A DNA stretch of 64,000 bases, from the NCBI GenBank assembly GCA_021813585.1, contig JAKAJV010000102.1, positions 1 to 64,000 of the forward strand, given 5' to 3'. The notes below the pieces were generated by a model. That model ran no database searches and was not told the origin of the DNA. It saw only the letters and a program-made list of their open reading frames with translations. Both the position numbers and the translations under genes were made by a program. This DNA is from Bacteroidota bacterium. GTDB lineage: Bacteria > Bacteroidota > Ignavibacteria > Ignavibacteriales > Ignavibacteriaceae. Below are positions 17,566 to 26,700 of the stretch, piece after piece. The first letter of the stretch is position 1; each line of letters opens with the position of its first letter.

Positions 17566-20229
17566 CTATTTAGAATTAAACGAAATTCCAATTTCAATTC
17601 TCCTCGGCTCGTAAAACCTCGATGGATTTAAAAGCTGAGAGGCATCGGTGGCCGGAGTAAGCGAATAATCGGGGCTTCCCGTGCCGGCAAATACGAAGCC
17701 GTTAACCATGTCTTCATTAAACAAATTATACACGCGCGCAAACACGCTGAAGTTGAGAAAACCTAACTGGAAAAACTTTTCGGCGCGCAGGTCTACCAAA
17801 ACATAGCTGGGCTTTCTTCCGGAGTTTGTTTGCAAGTTTGCCGTAAAGCTTGCCGGACCAATTTGCGGAGTGTATGGCTCGCCGCTTCCGTATCTAACAA
17901 TTGCACTAAGCGATAGCTGATCTTGCACATAATAAATTACCTGCAGATTCAAAGTATGTCTTTGGTCCCAGTTGAACGGAATATCGCGCGGACGGGGGTC
18001 CTGACCGGCAGCAGCTCTATTTGCGGTCTCTCGTGGATCGCTTGAATTTCCGTTTGCGAATTGTAATGTATAATCAAGGCTTGCGCTAATCGGACCAATG
18101 CTGCGCTGATCTAATGAAAGAGTAATTCCGTAAACGTTGCCAAAGTCCACGTTGGTTAATCTTGCATATTCAGCCGCGGTGTAAGTGCTGACGAACTCTG
18201 TTCCGAGAAGATCGCGAATGTCTTTGCTGAAGAATGTAAGCTGGGTCCCGAGGTTTTCAGTTATCGCCTGCTTCAATCCAACTTCGTATTGAACAGTGAA
18301 CTGCGGGTTAAGATCGGGGTTGCCCAGAACGCCGTAATCAATTCCGCCAGCCTGCAATTGATCGAGCACAAGATAATTGGAATTGTTATAAAGATCGCCT
18401 AAGCCCGGCATCTGGTAAAAATGCCCGTAAGAAAAATAAATTGATGCGGTAGAAGTTAGTGGAAAGCTTAAGCCGACTCTTGGGGCCAATGCATATTTTA
18501 TGGTCGTCTTTTTTAAATAAGAAAGGGGAGCGCCTTTAATTGAATTAGCCGGGTTTTGAAGGTCGCTCGGCACAAAAGCGTTGGCATCGAATACTTGAAG
18601 TCTTAATCCGCCGCGGACAACCAGATCGCCGAGCTCAACACGGTCCTGCAGATAAGCAACACCTTGCCTCGGATAATAAGTTTCTACTTTTGGATCTTTA
18701 GGATTGGTGCTGTAATGCGGCTGAAGAGTTTGAACGCCGTTTACATTCGTCTCGCTTAAAAATCCAGGACTTCCGAAAGAAATTTTTGAGACTTCGCCTT
18801 CCAGTCCTGCTTCAATCAAATTTTCTCTGTTTGCTTGCCAGCTGTAATCGAGCTTAACTATGCCGTCGTTTGTCTTTTGAATAAATCTTGTCAGGTCAAC
18901 GCCCTGAATTATTGCGCCGTATTCGTAGCTGGCATCGCTCTGCGGTATTCCATCCTGAAGGTATCTTGGATCGTAAACACTTGAGTACTTATAATTCCTA
19001 TAATCAAAATAATTGTATCTGAAATTAAGCTTGTAAAACATCTTATCGCTAATTGTGTGGGTAACATCCAAACCTTGAGTGAGCGAAAAAGTTGTTTGAG
19101 TCGGAATTCCTTCGGGAAGAAATCTGTATGCGTTATTATATTGAGTCTCATCGAAGCTGTTAAAAATAGCTACGTAGCTTAATTGTAATTTAGGTATTGA
19201 ATGGTTTGCAATCTTAAACTGTCCGCTCCACTCATGATGAGTCTGCATCGGAACTAATTTATTGTCACCGGTCGGGTTGAAAATTTTTTTCTCAAAATCG
19301 CTGGAGTCAGTCGGTAGAAATCTGTTTATACCGAACAGGTAACCGTCGTTTAAGTATCTTCTGCCGCTAACAAAAAAAGTAGTGTTGTTTAATATCGCCG
19401 GTCCGCTTATTGTTAATTGATAATTTTGAATTTGCGCAGGCCTGTAAGTGTTATCAAACGGATAGCGAATAACATCGGTTGTATAATAATCTCCAATATA
19501 CACTTCGCCGGAGTACTGAAAATTTTCTGTCCCGGTTCGCAGCACAGCATTAACCACGCCGCTCATAGCCTGACCGTACTTTGCATCGAACGTTCCGCTG
19601 ATTACCTGGACTTCCTGCAGAATTGATTTATCAAGCTGCAAAGTCGATGAGTTATCATATGGGTTATTAACCGTTACACCGTCAACCTGATACTGAACCT
19701 CGCCAATTCTTCCGCCTCTAAAATGCCCGTCAACCACGCCAGCCTGAAGATTTACAATATCGGTTAAGCTTTGGACGGGAAGATTCTGCATTGCTTCCCG
19801 GCTAACAGAAACGACAGAGCTTGTCTGATTGAATTCAACAAGCGGCTTTTGCGCAACAACAGTAACTGTTTGACCTTGAATTGCCTGCTCGCTTAAAACA
19901 ACATTAATTGTTGTTGTCTGGTCCGGTATAATCTTGATGTCTTTTACAATTTTAGATTGATATCCGATATAGCGATACTCTACGGAGTAGGTACCGGTTC
20001 TGAGATTAAGAATAGAATAATAACCGTTCAGATCGCCGGTAGTACCCATATTGGTGCCTTGCACTAAAATATTGGCTCCAATAAGCGGCTCGCCTTTGGG
20101 GTCGGTAATTCTTCCGGCAAGCTTTCCGCTCGTTTGTGCAAAGACCGGATAACCTGATAAAAAAATTATAAATGCAGCCGGCAAAAATTTAGAAAAGATT
20201 ATTCTTCTTGTGCGCTCCTTGATTAACAT
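17566..20229 (-). CDS. TonB-dependent receptor with N-terminal carboxypeptidase-regulatory-like domain
   Basis: 'GKLAGRITDPKGEPLIGANILVQGTNMGTTGDLNGYYSI', plug 'LPVQSLTDIVNLQAGVVDGHFRGGRIGEVQYQVDGV', C-terminal barrel 'RRIEIGISFNSK'. Confidence 0.92.
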   Translation of the reverse strand: MLIKERTRRIIFSKFLPAAFIIFLSGYPVFAQTSGKLAGRITDPKGEPLIGANILVQGTNMGTTGDLNGYYSILNLRTGTYSVEYRYIGYQSKIVKDIKIIPDQTTTINVVLSEQAIQGQTVTVVAQKPLVEFNQTSSVVSVSREAMQNLPVQSLTDIVNLQAGVVDGHFRGGRIGEVQYQVDGVTVNNPYDNSSTLQLDKSILQEVQVISGTFDAKYGQAMSGVVNAVLRTGTENFQYSGEVYIGDYYTTDVIRYPFDNTYRPAQIQNYQLTISGPAILNNTTFFVSGRRYLNDGYLFGINRFLPTDSSDFEKKIFNPTGDNKLVPMQTHHEWSGQFKIANHSIPKLQLSYVAIFNSFDETQYNNAYRFLPEGIPTQTTFSLTQGLDVTHTISDKMFYKLNFRYNYFDYRNYKYSSVYDPRYLQDGIPQSDASYEYGAIIQGVDLTRFIQKTNDGIVKLDYSWQANRENLIEAGLEGEVSKISFGSPGFLSETNVNGVQTLQPHYSTNPKDPKVETYYPRQGVAYLQDRVELGDLVVRGGLRLQVFDANAFVPSDLQNPANSIKGAPLSYLKKTTIKYALAPRVGLSFPLTSTASIYFSYGHFYQMPGLGDLYNNSNYLVLDQLQAGGIDYGVLGNPDLNPQFTVQYEVGLKQAITENLGTQLTFFSKDIRDLLGTEFVSTYTAAEYARLTNVDFGNVYGITLSLDQRSIGPISASLDYTLQFANGNSSDPRETANRAAAGQDPRPRDIPFNWDQRHTLNLQVIYYVQDQLSLSAIVRYGSGEPYTPQIGPASFTANLQTNSGRKPSYVLVDLRAEKFFQLGFLNFSVFARVYNLFNEDMVNGFVFAGTGSPDYSLTPATDASQLLNPSRFYEPRRIEIGISFNSK

Positions 20230-20378
20230 AATTTAAACCTAGAAATTTTTATCAAATATTAATAACTCCTCGCATATTTTTTCAATGATAAGATCACCTC
20301 GCTCGCAGAATCTTAAACTACGAGAAAGAAATTTGAAAATAATTATTTAAGCCTGCATTAAGCTTCAAAATAAAAAGA

Positions 20379-20410
20379 GAACGGATGAAAGTTTTTCATC
20401 CCATCCGTTC
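20379..20410 (-). terminator. Rho-independent terminator downstream of the CBM9-like gene
   Basis: GAACGGATG (20379-20387) / CATCCGTTC (20402-20410) stem with A-rich plus-strand 5' flank (T-run on minus). Confidence 0.75.
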
Positions 20411-20422
20411 CTAATAATAAAA

Positions 20423-22348
20423 TTACTTCAATAAGATCATCTTTGAAGTTTTACTGAGATAACTTCCGCCCTGGTTTGCTTTCAAAGTCATTCGATAAAA
20501 ATACACACCGGATGCAAGCTTATTGGCATTGAATTCAAAAACGTGCGTGCCGGCTGTTTGATGATACAAGTTCAAACTGGAAACCAGCTGACCCAGCGTA
20601 TTATAAATTGAAAGAGTTACTTCTCCAGTTTTGGGAATTGAATAACTTATTGTAGTAGAAGGATTGAATGGATTAGGATAATTTCCAAACAGAACTAGAT
20701 TTTCCGGAACAGTTTTGGCAGAATTATTCTTTACATCAGTCAGGACATTAGGATCCATGTACATCCATGCAGTTGGACCGGTGCCTTTATTTTCTTTAAA
20801 GAACCATGTCCTTGTACCATAATTGTTGGCAGGGTTATCGAAAACATCCGCGTCTAATACATCAACACCGCCGAATAATAAATGATCTCCCAAACCATTT
20901 GCATAGCCAAGCTTGGTAAGATCAATCTTCAATTCAACTGTGTATCCGGTATCTATATCTGTATTGTCATTAACCGTACCGTGGACCTGCATTCCTAATG
21001 TGGCAATTCCTTGCTTAACAAGCGTATCGAGGTCCTCATCAGCATTTGGATTTCCACTAGAATCAAAATCTGCTAACAAGTTTAAGAACTGCATTACATG
21101 ATCGGAATTAACGGAATCTCTTAATCCCAATACGAAACGAACCCCATCTTTCTGATCTTGATTGGTAGCGCCGCCTTCAATTAACTGATCCGCAACATTA
21201 GCACCGAGATATAAGTAGTTTCCTTTGAAGAACATTTTAACAGTAGCATCTGCCGGGTCTAATACCTGTGGTGGAGGATCGGTTGGCGGATTTGATGTAC
21301 TTACTTCGTACCATGCACTCATACTCTTTCCAAGACCAGTGTAGCTGTTTACCGTAGCAAGATCGCCGTATTTAATTTTAAAAGTTGCAGCGCCGTTCCA
21401 AACTGCTTCATTTAAATTTCCGTCAATGGCAGGGTCTGTATCCTTGGCTCCATTAGGAATAACAAGATCCGGAGGTATTTCCGGCGCTGGCCCTGAATTA
21501 ACAGTTACATCAGGGCGTATATATATTCTTGCAGCGTTCTCGTTTTGGTCGCTCCAGGGATGCTGCCACCAGGCTTTACCAACAGCTCTTTTTGCTGGAT
21601 CAGGTTGCCAATACCAATCAACATCACAAATTTGAATATTAGTCCCGACAACATCGCCGTTAGTTTGCGTTGTATTGTACCCTAACGAATCGAGATTTAT
21701 CTGCATTTCAAAAACGTATCCTGTATCCGGTGAGCTGTCGTCATTAGTCGTTCCTTGCACGGTATAACCCATATTCCAGCCCATAGCTTTAATAGCTGAA
21801 TCGGTTAACTGATCTTGATATGGACCCATATAACCGTATCTTGGACCAGCGCCTTTTCCTCTGCCGCCGGTATAACTCGATGAAGTATCTGTGAACAAAA
21901 AACTAGGAAAAATTTCTTTGCGCCCTACTGGTCTAGTCCTTACATCTTTAACATTCATCAAAACGCCATCCCACCAAATAGGACCAGGCCAATCGTGACC
22001 GCCAATTGAAGAATCGGGAACTATAAAAGCAATGTAAAGTTGATTATTATGGGATAGGAACTTTACTGTGGCTCTAACTGTATCGAAGTAACCGTCTGGA
22101 TTTGGATAGCCATCTGTATTCCACCCGCTAGTTGGCAAGCCTGAGCTTGCGCCATAAGTAATATGAATCGAATCGGCTTTTGCCCAGGATGCTTCATTAA
22201 GCTTTCCATCCAAAACAATTGGCTCCGTAGTTTCTCTTGCCCAAACCGCATCCTGCCTTGTCGGCGGAATGCTCTGGGCATTTACTGCAGGCTTAAAGAC
22301 GAATAATAGCAGTAAAGAATAAAAAGTATACTTTATATACTTGGACAT
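20423..22348 (-). CDS. Secreted protein with two CBM9-like sugar-binding domains and T9SS type A sorting domain
   Basis: 'PIVLDGKLNEASWAKADSI' and 'DPAIDGNLNEAVWNGAATF'; C-terminal 'GNYPNPFNPSTTISYSIPKTGEVTLSIYNTLGQ'. Confidence 0.85.
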   Translation of the reverse strand: MSKYIKYTFYSLLLLFVFKPAVNAQSIPPTRQDAVWARETTEPIVLDGKLNEASWAKADSIHITYGASSGLPTSGWNTDGYPNPDGYFDTVRATVKFLSHNNQLYIAFIVPDSSIGGHDWPGPIWWDGVLMNVKDVRTRPVGRKEIFPSFLFTDTSSSYTGGRGKGAGPRYGYMGPYQDQLTDSAIKAMGWNMGYTVQGTTNDDSSPDTGYVFEMQINLDSLGYNTTQTNGDVVGTNIQICDVDWYWQPDPAKRAVGKAWWQHPWSDQNENAARIYIRPDVTVNSGPAPEIPPDLVIPNGAKDTDPAIDGNLNEAVWNGAATFKIKYGDLATVNSYTGLGKSMSAWYEVSTSNPPTDPPPQVLDPADATVKMFFKGNYLYLGANVADQLIEGGATNQDQKDGVRFVLGLRDSVNSDHVMQFLNLLADFDSSGNPNADEDLDTLVKQGIATLGMQVHGTVNDNTDIDTGYTVELKIDLTKLGYANGLGDHLLFGGVDVLDADVFDNPANNYGTRTWFFKENKGTGPTAWMYMDPNVLTDVKNNSAKTVPENLVLFGNYPNPFNPSTTISYSIPKTGEVTLSIYNTLGQLVSSLNLYHQTAGTHVFEFNANKLASGVYFYRMTLKANQGGSYLSKTSKMILLK

Positions 22349-22426
22349 ATATCCTCCTGTCTTTCTTTATGGTTTAATTATGTTTAGAATTTCTGCAATC
22401 ATCTTTTGGATAGAACATCAACCGGT

Positions 22427-23443
22427 TCAGCTGTATCTGCAGCCGCAAGAACCTCCTATAACAAGTTCAATCGGAAGGACTTCAAAATGTGCTTCGGAGT
22501 TTCTTTTCTTTTTTGTAATCCTATTTAAAAGAAATTTAACGGCTTTAATTCCTAGTTCGGTAATCGGTACATGAATCGTCGTTAATCTAGGCAGAAGAAA
22601 CTGGCTTAGGTAGATATCGTCAAAGCCGGCTATAGCAACATCGTTGGGAATTTTAAACCCGAGCTCTTTAGCCGCTTCGTATGCACCTACAGCCATCATA
22701 TCGTTAGCTGCAAAAATTGCTTCAGGCCGAATTTCCTGATTCATCAAAGTAGTGAATCCAATTACACCGGACTCAACGTCGAAATTTCCGTTAATAATTA
22801 ATGAACTGTCTTTTGCTATTTTATACTTTTTTAATGCGCTTAAATATCCTGAAAATCTTTCCTCCGCATCGCAGTTCCCTTTCGGTCCGTTTATAATTCC
22901 TATCCTTTTGTAGTTATGCACTTTTATAAAATGCTCTACTACTTCGTAAGCTCCTTTGTAGTTATCAACTTTTATCTGGTCGATTTTACTAAATTCGCCG
23001 CATGTGTTAACAAGAATAACCGGGGTTTTGCTTTTTTGAATTATTTCAGAAACTTCGTTTTGCATTTGCGGGGCCATTAAAATTACACCGTCAACTCTTC
23101 CGCTGCCCATAAGCTCAATAAGAGTTTCAATTATATTCCTCTGGCTGTGGGAGCTAGAAATTAACACGTGCCAATTGTTTTTGTAAGCTTCTTCGTCTAT
23201 GCTGTGGATAAAGTCCATAAAGAACTCACCGACAAGGTCCGGCAATACAACGCCAATAGTTTCTGTAGACTGCTTCGAGAGGCTTCGGGCAATAGGATTG
23301 GGGATATAATTTAATTCTTCGACTATTTTTAATATTTTTTCTTTTGTTTTTGGTTTAACAAGCTCACCCCCATTCAATGCTCTAGATACGGTAGCAATAG
23401 AAACGCCAGCTTTAAGAGCTACTTTGTGAATATCAATTTTCAT
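22427..23443 (-). CDS. LacI-family transcriptional regulator (module A)
   Basis: 'IDIHKVALKAGVSIATVSRALNGGELVKPKTKEKILKIVEELNYIPNPIARSL', periplasmic-binding-like effector domain. Confidence 0.95.
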   Translation of the reverse strand: MKIDIHKVALKAGVSIATVSRALNGGELVKPKTKEKILKIVEELNYIPNPIARSLSKQSTETIGVVLPDLVGEFFMDFIHSIDEEAYKNNWHVLISSSHSQRNIIETLIELMGSGRVDGVILMAPQMQNEVSEIIQKSKTPVILVNTCGEFSKIDQIKVDNYKGAYEVVEHFIKVHNYKRIGIINGPKGNCDAEERFSGYLSALKKYKIAKDSSLIINGNFDVESGVIGFTTLMNQEIRPEAIFAANDMMAVGAYEAAKELGFKIPNDVAIAGFDDIYLSQFLLPRLTTIHVPITELGIKAVKFLLNRITKKKRNSEAHFEVLPIELVIGGSCGCRYS

Positions 23444-23553
23444 CTTTAATTAAGCAGTAAAATATTTGTTTCGATATTTATTTTTTTCTTAGATAGTTTA
23501 TCTGCAAAACCGCAACAGTAAAGGTTGAATAGAGATCGACGAATTCGAGAAAA

Positions 23554-23571
23554 AATGTAAACGTTTACATT
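23554..23571. promoter_or_regulatory. LacI-type operator AATGTAAACGTTTACATT (18-bp perfect palindrome)
   Basis: Perfect palindrome upstream of the LacI gene (start 23443); same core at 34911-34924. Confidence 0.85.
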
Positions 23572-23639
23572 CATACGAAACCTAATAAACAAAATTCTAT
23601 TTGTCAAGTTATATTTTTCAAAACATGATTATTTTTTCG

Positions 23640-24449
23640 CTATCCTTTAACTCCGCCAAGCATTATTCCTTTTATATAATACTTCTGAAGCGAAAGGAAG
23701 ACAAGAACCACAGGAATAATTGTAACAACCGAGCCGGCCATCATTAACTCGGTATCCTGATTGTGCTCACCCATCAGATTAGCAAGTGCTACCGGCAAGG
23801 TATACATTGAGTCGTTAGTCATAACAATCAACGGCCAAAGGAAATCATTCCACGTTCCCATGAATGTAAATATTGCCAGTGTAATCAGAATCGGTTTTGC
23901 CAAAGGCAGAATTAGAGTAAAGTATATTTGAAAATCATTTGCCCCGTCCATTTTTGCAGCCTCTATCAGGCTATCCGGTATTGCAAGCAAATATTGTCTT
24001 ATCAGAAATATTCCGAAAACAGATGCCATTCCTGGTATAACGATAGCCATGTATGTGTTTATTAGCCCCATATATTTCAACATTAAAAACAGCGGCAGCA
24101 TTGTTACCTGAGCAGGGACTATCATAAAACTGAGAAGTAATTTGAATAGACTTTTCTCTCCTGAAAACCTGTACTTTGCGAAAGCATATCCAGCCATTGA
24201 ATTTATGAATAAAGAAACAATTGTAACGCCTACAGACACTATTACGCTGTTAAAAAAATATTTAACAATGTTCAGTCGAGAGAATAAATTTTTATACTGC
24301 ACCAAAGTAAATTTATCGGGAAGAAATCTAGGCGGATAAACATTGGATTGCCCGTTTGCCATTAACGAAGATGAAAGCATCCATACTATAGGCATAAGGC
24401 ATAGAACCGCTGCACCGATTAGGATTATATATAGGAATGCTTTTTTCAT
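23640..24449 (-). CDS. Carbohydrate ABC transporter permease (MalG-like)
   Basis: EAA loop 'SLIEAAKMDGANDFQIYFTLILPLAKP'; multiple TM segments. Confidence 0.93.
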   Translation of the reverse strand: MKKAFLYIILIGAAVLCLMPIVWMLSSSLMANGQSNVYPPRFLPDKFTLVQYKNLFSRLNIVKYFFNSVIVSVGVTIVSLFINSMAGYAFAKYRFSGEKSLFKLLLSFMIVPAQVTMLPLFLMLKYMGLINTYMAIVIPGMASVFGIFLIRQYLLAIPDSLIEAAKMDGANDFQIYFTLILPLAKPILITLAIFTFMGTWNDFLWPLIVMTNDSMYTLPVALANLMGEHNQDTELMMAGSVVTIIPVVLVFLSLQKYYIKGIMLGGVKG

Positions 24450-25330
24450 ACCGCAGTTTCTTTCTGTAACTTTAGCTGAATAAGACTAATTAAAAGAATT
24501 ATGAAGAACAGAATGAAAGCCAATGCGGCTGAATATCCCATATTCCACCAGCGGAATCCCTCTTGATACATATATAAAACAATGCTTAGCGTGCTGTTTA
24601 ACGGACCTCCCTGCGTCATTACGTAAGGCTCTGCAAACAACTGGAAATAACCGATCATTGTAATGATGCTAACAAACAAGGTTGTAGGCGCCAGCATTGG
24701 CAGCGTGATGTTCTTGAATTTGTTCCATCCGGATGCGCCTTCTATATTTGCGGCCTCATACAAATCTTCGGGAATATTTTGCAGGCCGGCAATAAATATT
24801 ATCATATTATATCCGAAATTTTTCCACACCGCCATTAGTATTATTGCCGGCATGGCCCAGTGAGGATTACCTAGCCAATCAATTGGATGGACTCCTATAA
24901 ACCCCAGCAGGTAGTTTAAAATTCCAAACCGCGGATGGTAAATGAAGCGCCACAAAATAGAGACCGCCACAAGTGTAGTTACAACCGGCATAAAATATAC
25001 AAGCCTAAATATTCCTTTAAATTTTACCAGCTTAGAGCTTAACAATAGCGCCGCAGCTAACGATACAGCAATTGAAAGCGGACCGCCTGCAATTACAAAG
25101 TAGAATGTATTTTTTAACGACTGCCAAAAAAGAGGGTCTTTAAAAATTTCTATGTAGTTTTGCAGGCCCACAAACCTGGCATAACTAAAATTGCCTAACG
25201 AATAAATATCAAAATCCGTAAAGCTCATCAGCAAAGCTGCGGCTACCGGTATTAAAAAGAATATAAAAATTGCCAGCAATGCCGGGGTAAGAAATAGATA
25301 CGCTGCCGATATTTTATTCTGATGTTTCAA
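24446..25330 (-). CDS. Carbohydrate ABC transporter permease (MalF/UgpA-like)
   Basis: EAA loop 'DLYEAANIEGASGWNKFKNITLPMLAP'; 4-nt overlap with the next permease. Confidence 0.93.
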   Translation of the reverse strand: MKHQNKISAAYLFLTPALLAIFIFFLIPVAAALLMSFTDFDIYSLGNFSYARFVGLQNYIEIFKDPLFWQSLKNTFYFVIAGGPLSIAVSLAAALLLSSKLVKFKGIFRLVYFMPVVTTLVAVSILWRFIYHPRFGILNYLLGFIGVHPIDWLGNPHWAMPAIILMAVWKNFGYNMIIFIAGLQNIPEDLYEAANIEGASGWNKFKNITLPMLAPTTLFVSIITMIGYFQLFAEPYVMTQGGPLNSTLSIVLYMYQEGFRWWNMGYSAALAFILFFIILLISLIQLKLQKETAV

Positions 25331-25389
25331 CTATTTTAAAAATTTTAATTTATTAGACTTTAACTCAAATAATTTAATAAGTACTATAT

Positions 25390-26700
25390 TCATTTCCTGC
25401 TTAATATCCATCTCCTCTTGGCAAGTATGATATCTGCGTCTCTGTCAAGCAGCTTCAATGCTTCATCGGGACTCATCATTCCTCGTGCAGCAAATTCGGC
25501 ATACTGTTGAACTTTGCCGGAAACAATATGTTCCCATTCCGGAACCTTAGGAGTGGGTATTACATTTTGAAGCTGCTCATAAAATGCTTTAAGAAATTTA
25601 TTGTTGGTTAAAAGAGTATCATGCCAGGCATCATCCACCGCAGGCAGATCCGAAGATAACTTGAAGAACCGTAATTGAGAAGATCGCTCGGTTAAAAACT
25701 CAATCAATTTCCAGGCTTCAGGCTTGTGCTTTGAAGCCTTAAACATAACCAGGCTGGAACCGCCTGCCAATGATTCACCCGGGTACTGATTGCCGTTATA
25801 TGCCGGCAGAGGTGCAGTCATCCAAGAGTTCTGAAGCGAATCGGGTAATCTGTTTTTAAATTCGGTTACATTCCAAGGCCCGGTTATGTACATCGCAAAA
25901 AATCCGGTAGCAAAGGCCTGGAAAAGATTGGAAACCTGGGTCATATCAACCGGAGCTAACTTTTCTTTATAAAATTTAATTAAGAACTTGAACGCCTCGG
26001 CAAATTTCGGATCGCTGAAATTTCCGTATGAATTATTATCCTTTAGAAGAGATGCGCCGGCCTGCAGCCCGAAAATAATAAACGGCGCCCATTCATTTGT
26101 AGGAATAAAAAAAGCATACTTATCTTTACTACCGTACATTTTTTTTATCTTTAAAGAAACATCGTATAATTGCTGCCAGGTTTTAGGCGGCAAAGTATAG
26201 CCTGCTTTGCTTAAAATATCAGTCCTGTAAAATAATACTCTCGTATCCACATACCATGGAATCCCGAAAACCTTACCGTCTATAATGTTTGTCTGCCAGA
26301 TGCCGGGGAAAAATCTTTTCTCATCTACTTTACTGGAAGACTTAATCCATTTATCCAGGTCCTCAAGAGAGTTAAGAGCTACAAACTCAGGTATCCATGT
26401 ATTACCCAGTTGAACTAAATCCGGAGTAGTCTCGCTTGCGTATGCGGTAATTAATTTTTCATGCGCCGCCGTCCATGGAATAGCCTGGACTTTTACCTTG
26501 ATGCCGGGATTAAGCTTTTCAAATTCATCGGTTAATTTTTGAACGTGCTCGGCTTCCGCACCGAACGCCCAGAAATCAATTTGAACTTTTCCAGAGCCGC
26601 TTTTACAGCTTAGCGAAGTAATTCCAAAGAGAATAATAAAAATAAACCTTGCAAGCAAGGTAAGGATTATCTTAACAGTATCATCTTTCCGGAATACCAT
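25390..26700 (-). CDS. ABC transporter extracellular sugar-binding protein
   Basis: 'IDFWAFGAEAEHVQKLTDEFEKLNPGIKVKVQAIPWTAAHEKLITAYASETTPDLVQLGNTWIPEF'; probable lipoprotein signal; annotated start may be too far upstream. Confidence 0.92.
   Translation of the reverse strand: MVFRKDDTVKIILTLLARFIFIILFGITSLSCKSGSGKVQIDFWAFGAEAEHVQKLTDEFEKLNPGIKVKVQAIPWTAAHEKLITAYASETTPDLVQLGNTWIPEFVALNSLEDLDKWIKSSSKVDEKRFFPGIWQTNIIDGKVFGIPWYVDTRVLFYRTDILSKAGYTLPPKTWQQLYDVSLKIKKMYGSKDKYAFFIPTNEWAPFIIFGLQAGASLLKDNNSYGNFSDPKFAEAFKFLIKFYKEKLAPVDMTQVSNLFQAFATGFFAMYITGPWNVTEFKNRLPDSLQNSWMTAPLPAYNGNQYPGESLAGGSSLVMFKASKHKPEAWKLIEFLTERSSQLRFFKLSSDLPAVDDAWHDTLLTNNKFLKAFYEQLQNVIPTPKVPEWEHIVSGKVQQYAEFAARGMMSPDEALKLLDRDADIILAKRRWILSRK

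Noticed and set aside
17566-20229. Considered as SusC
   Set aside because: Length (~890 aa) and plug motifs fit a generic carboxypeptidase-regulatory TonB receptor; no SusD partner seen.
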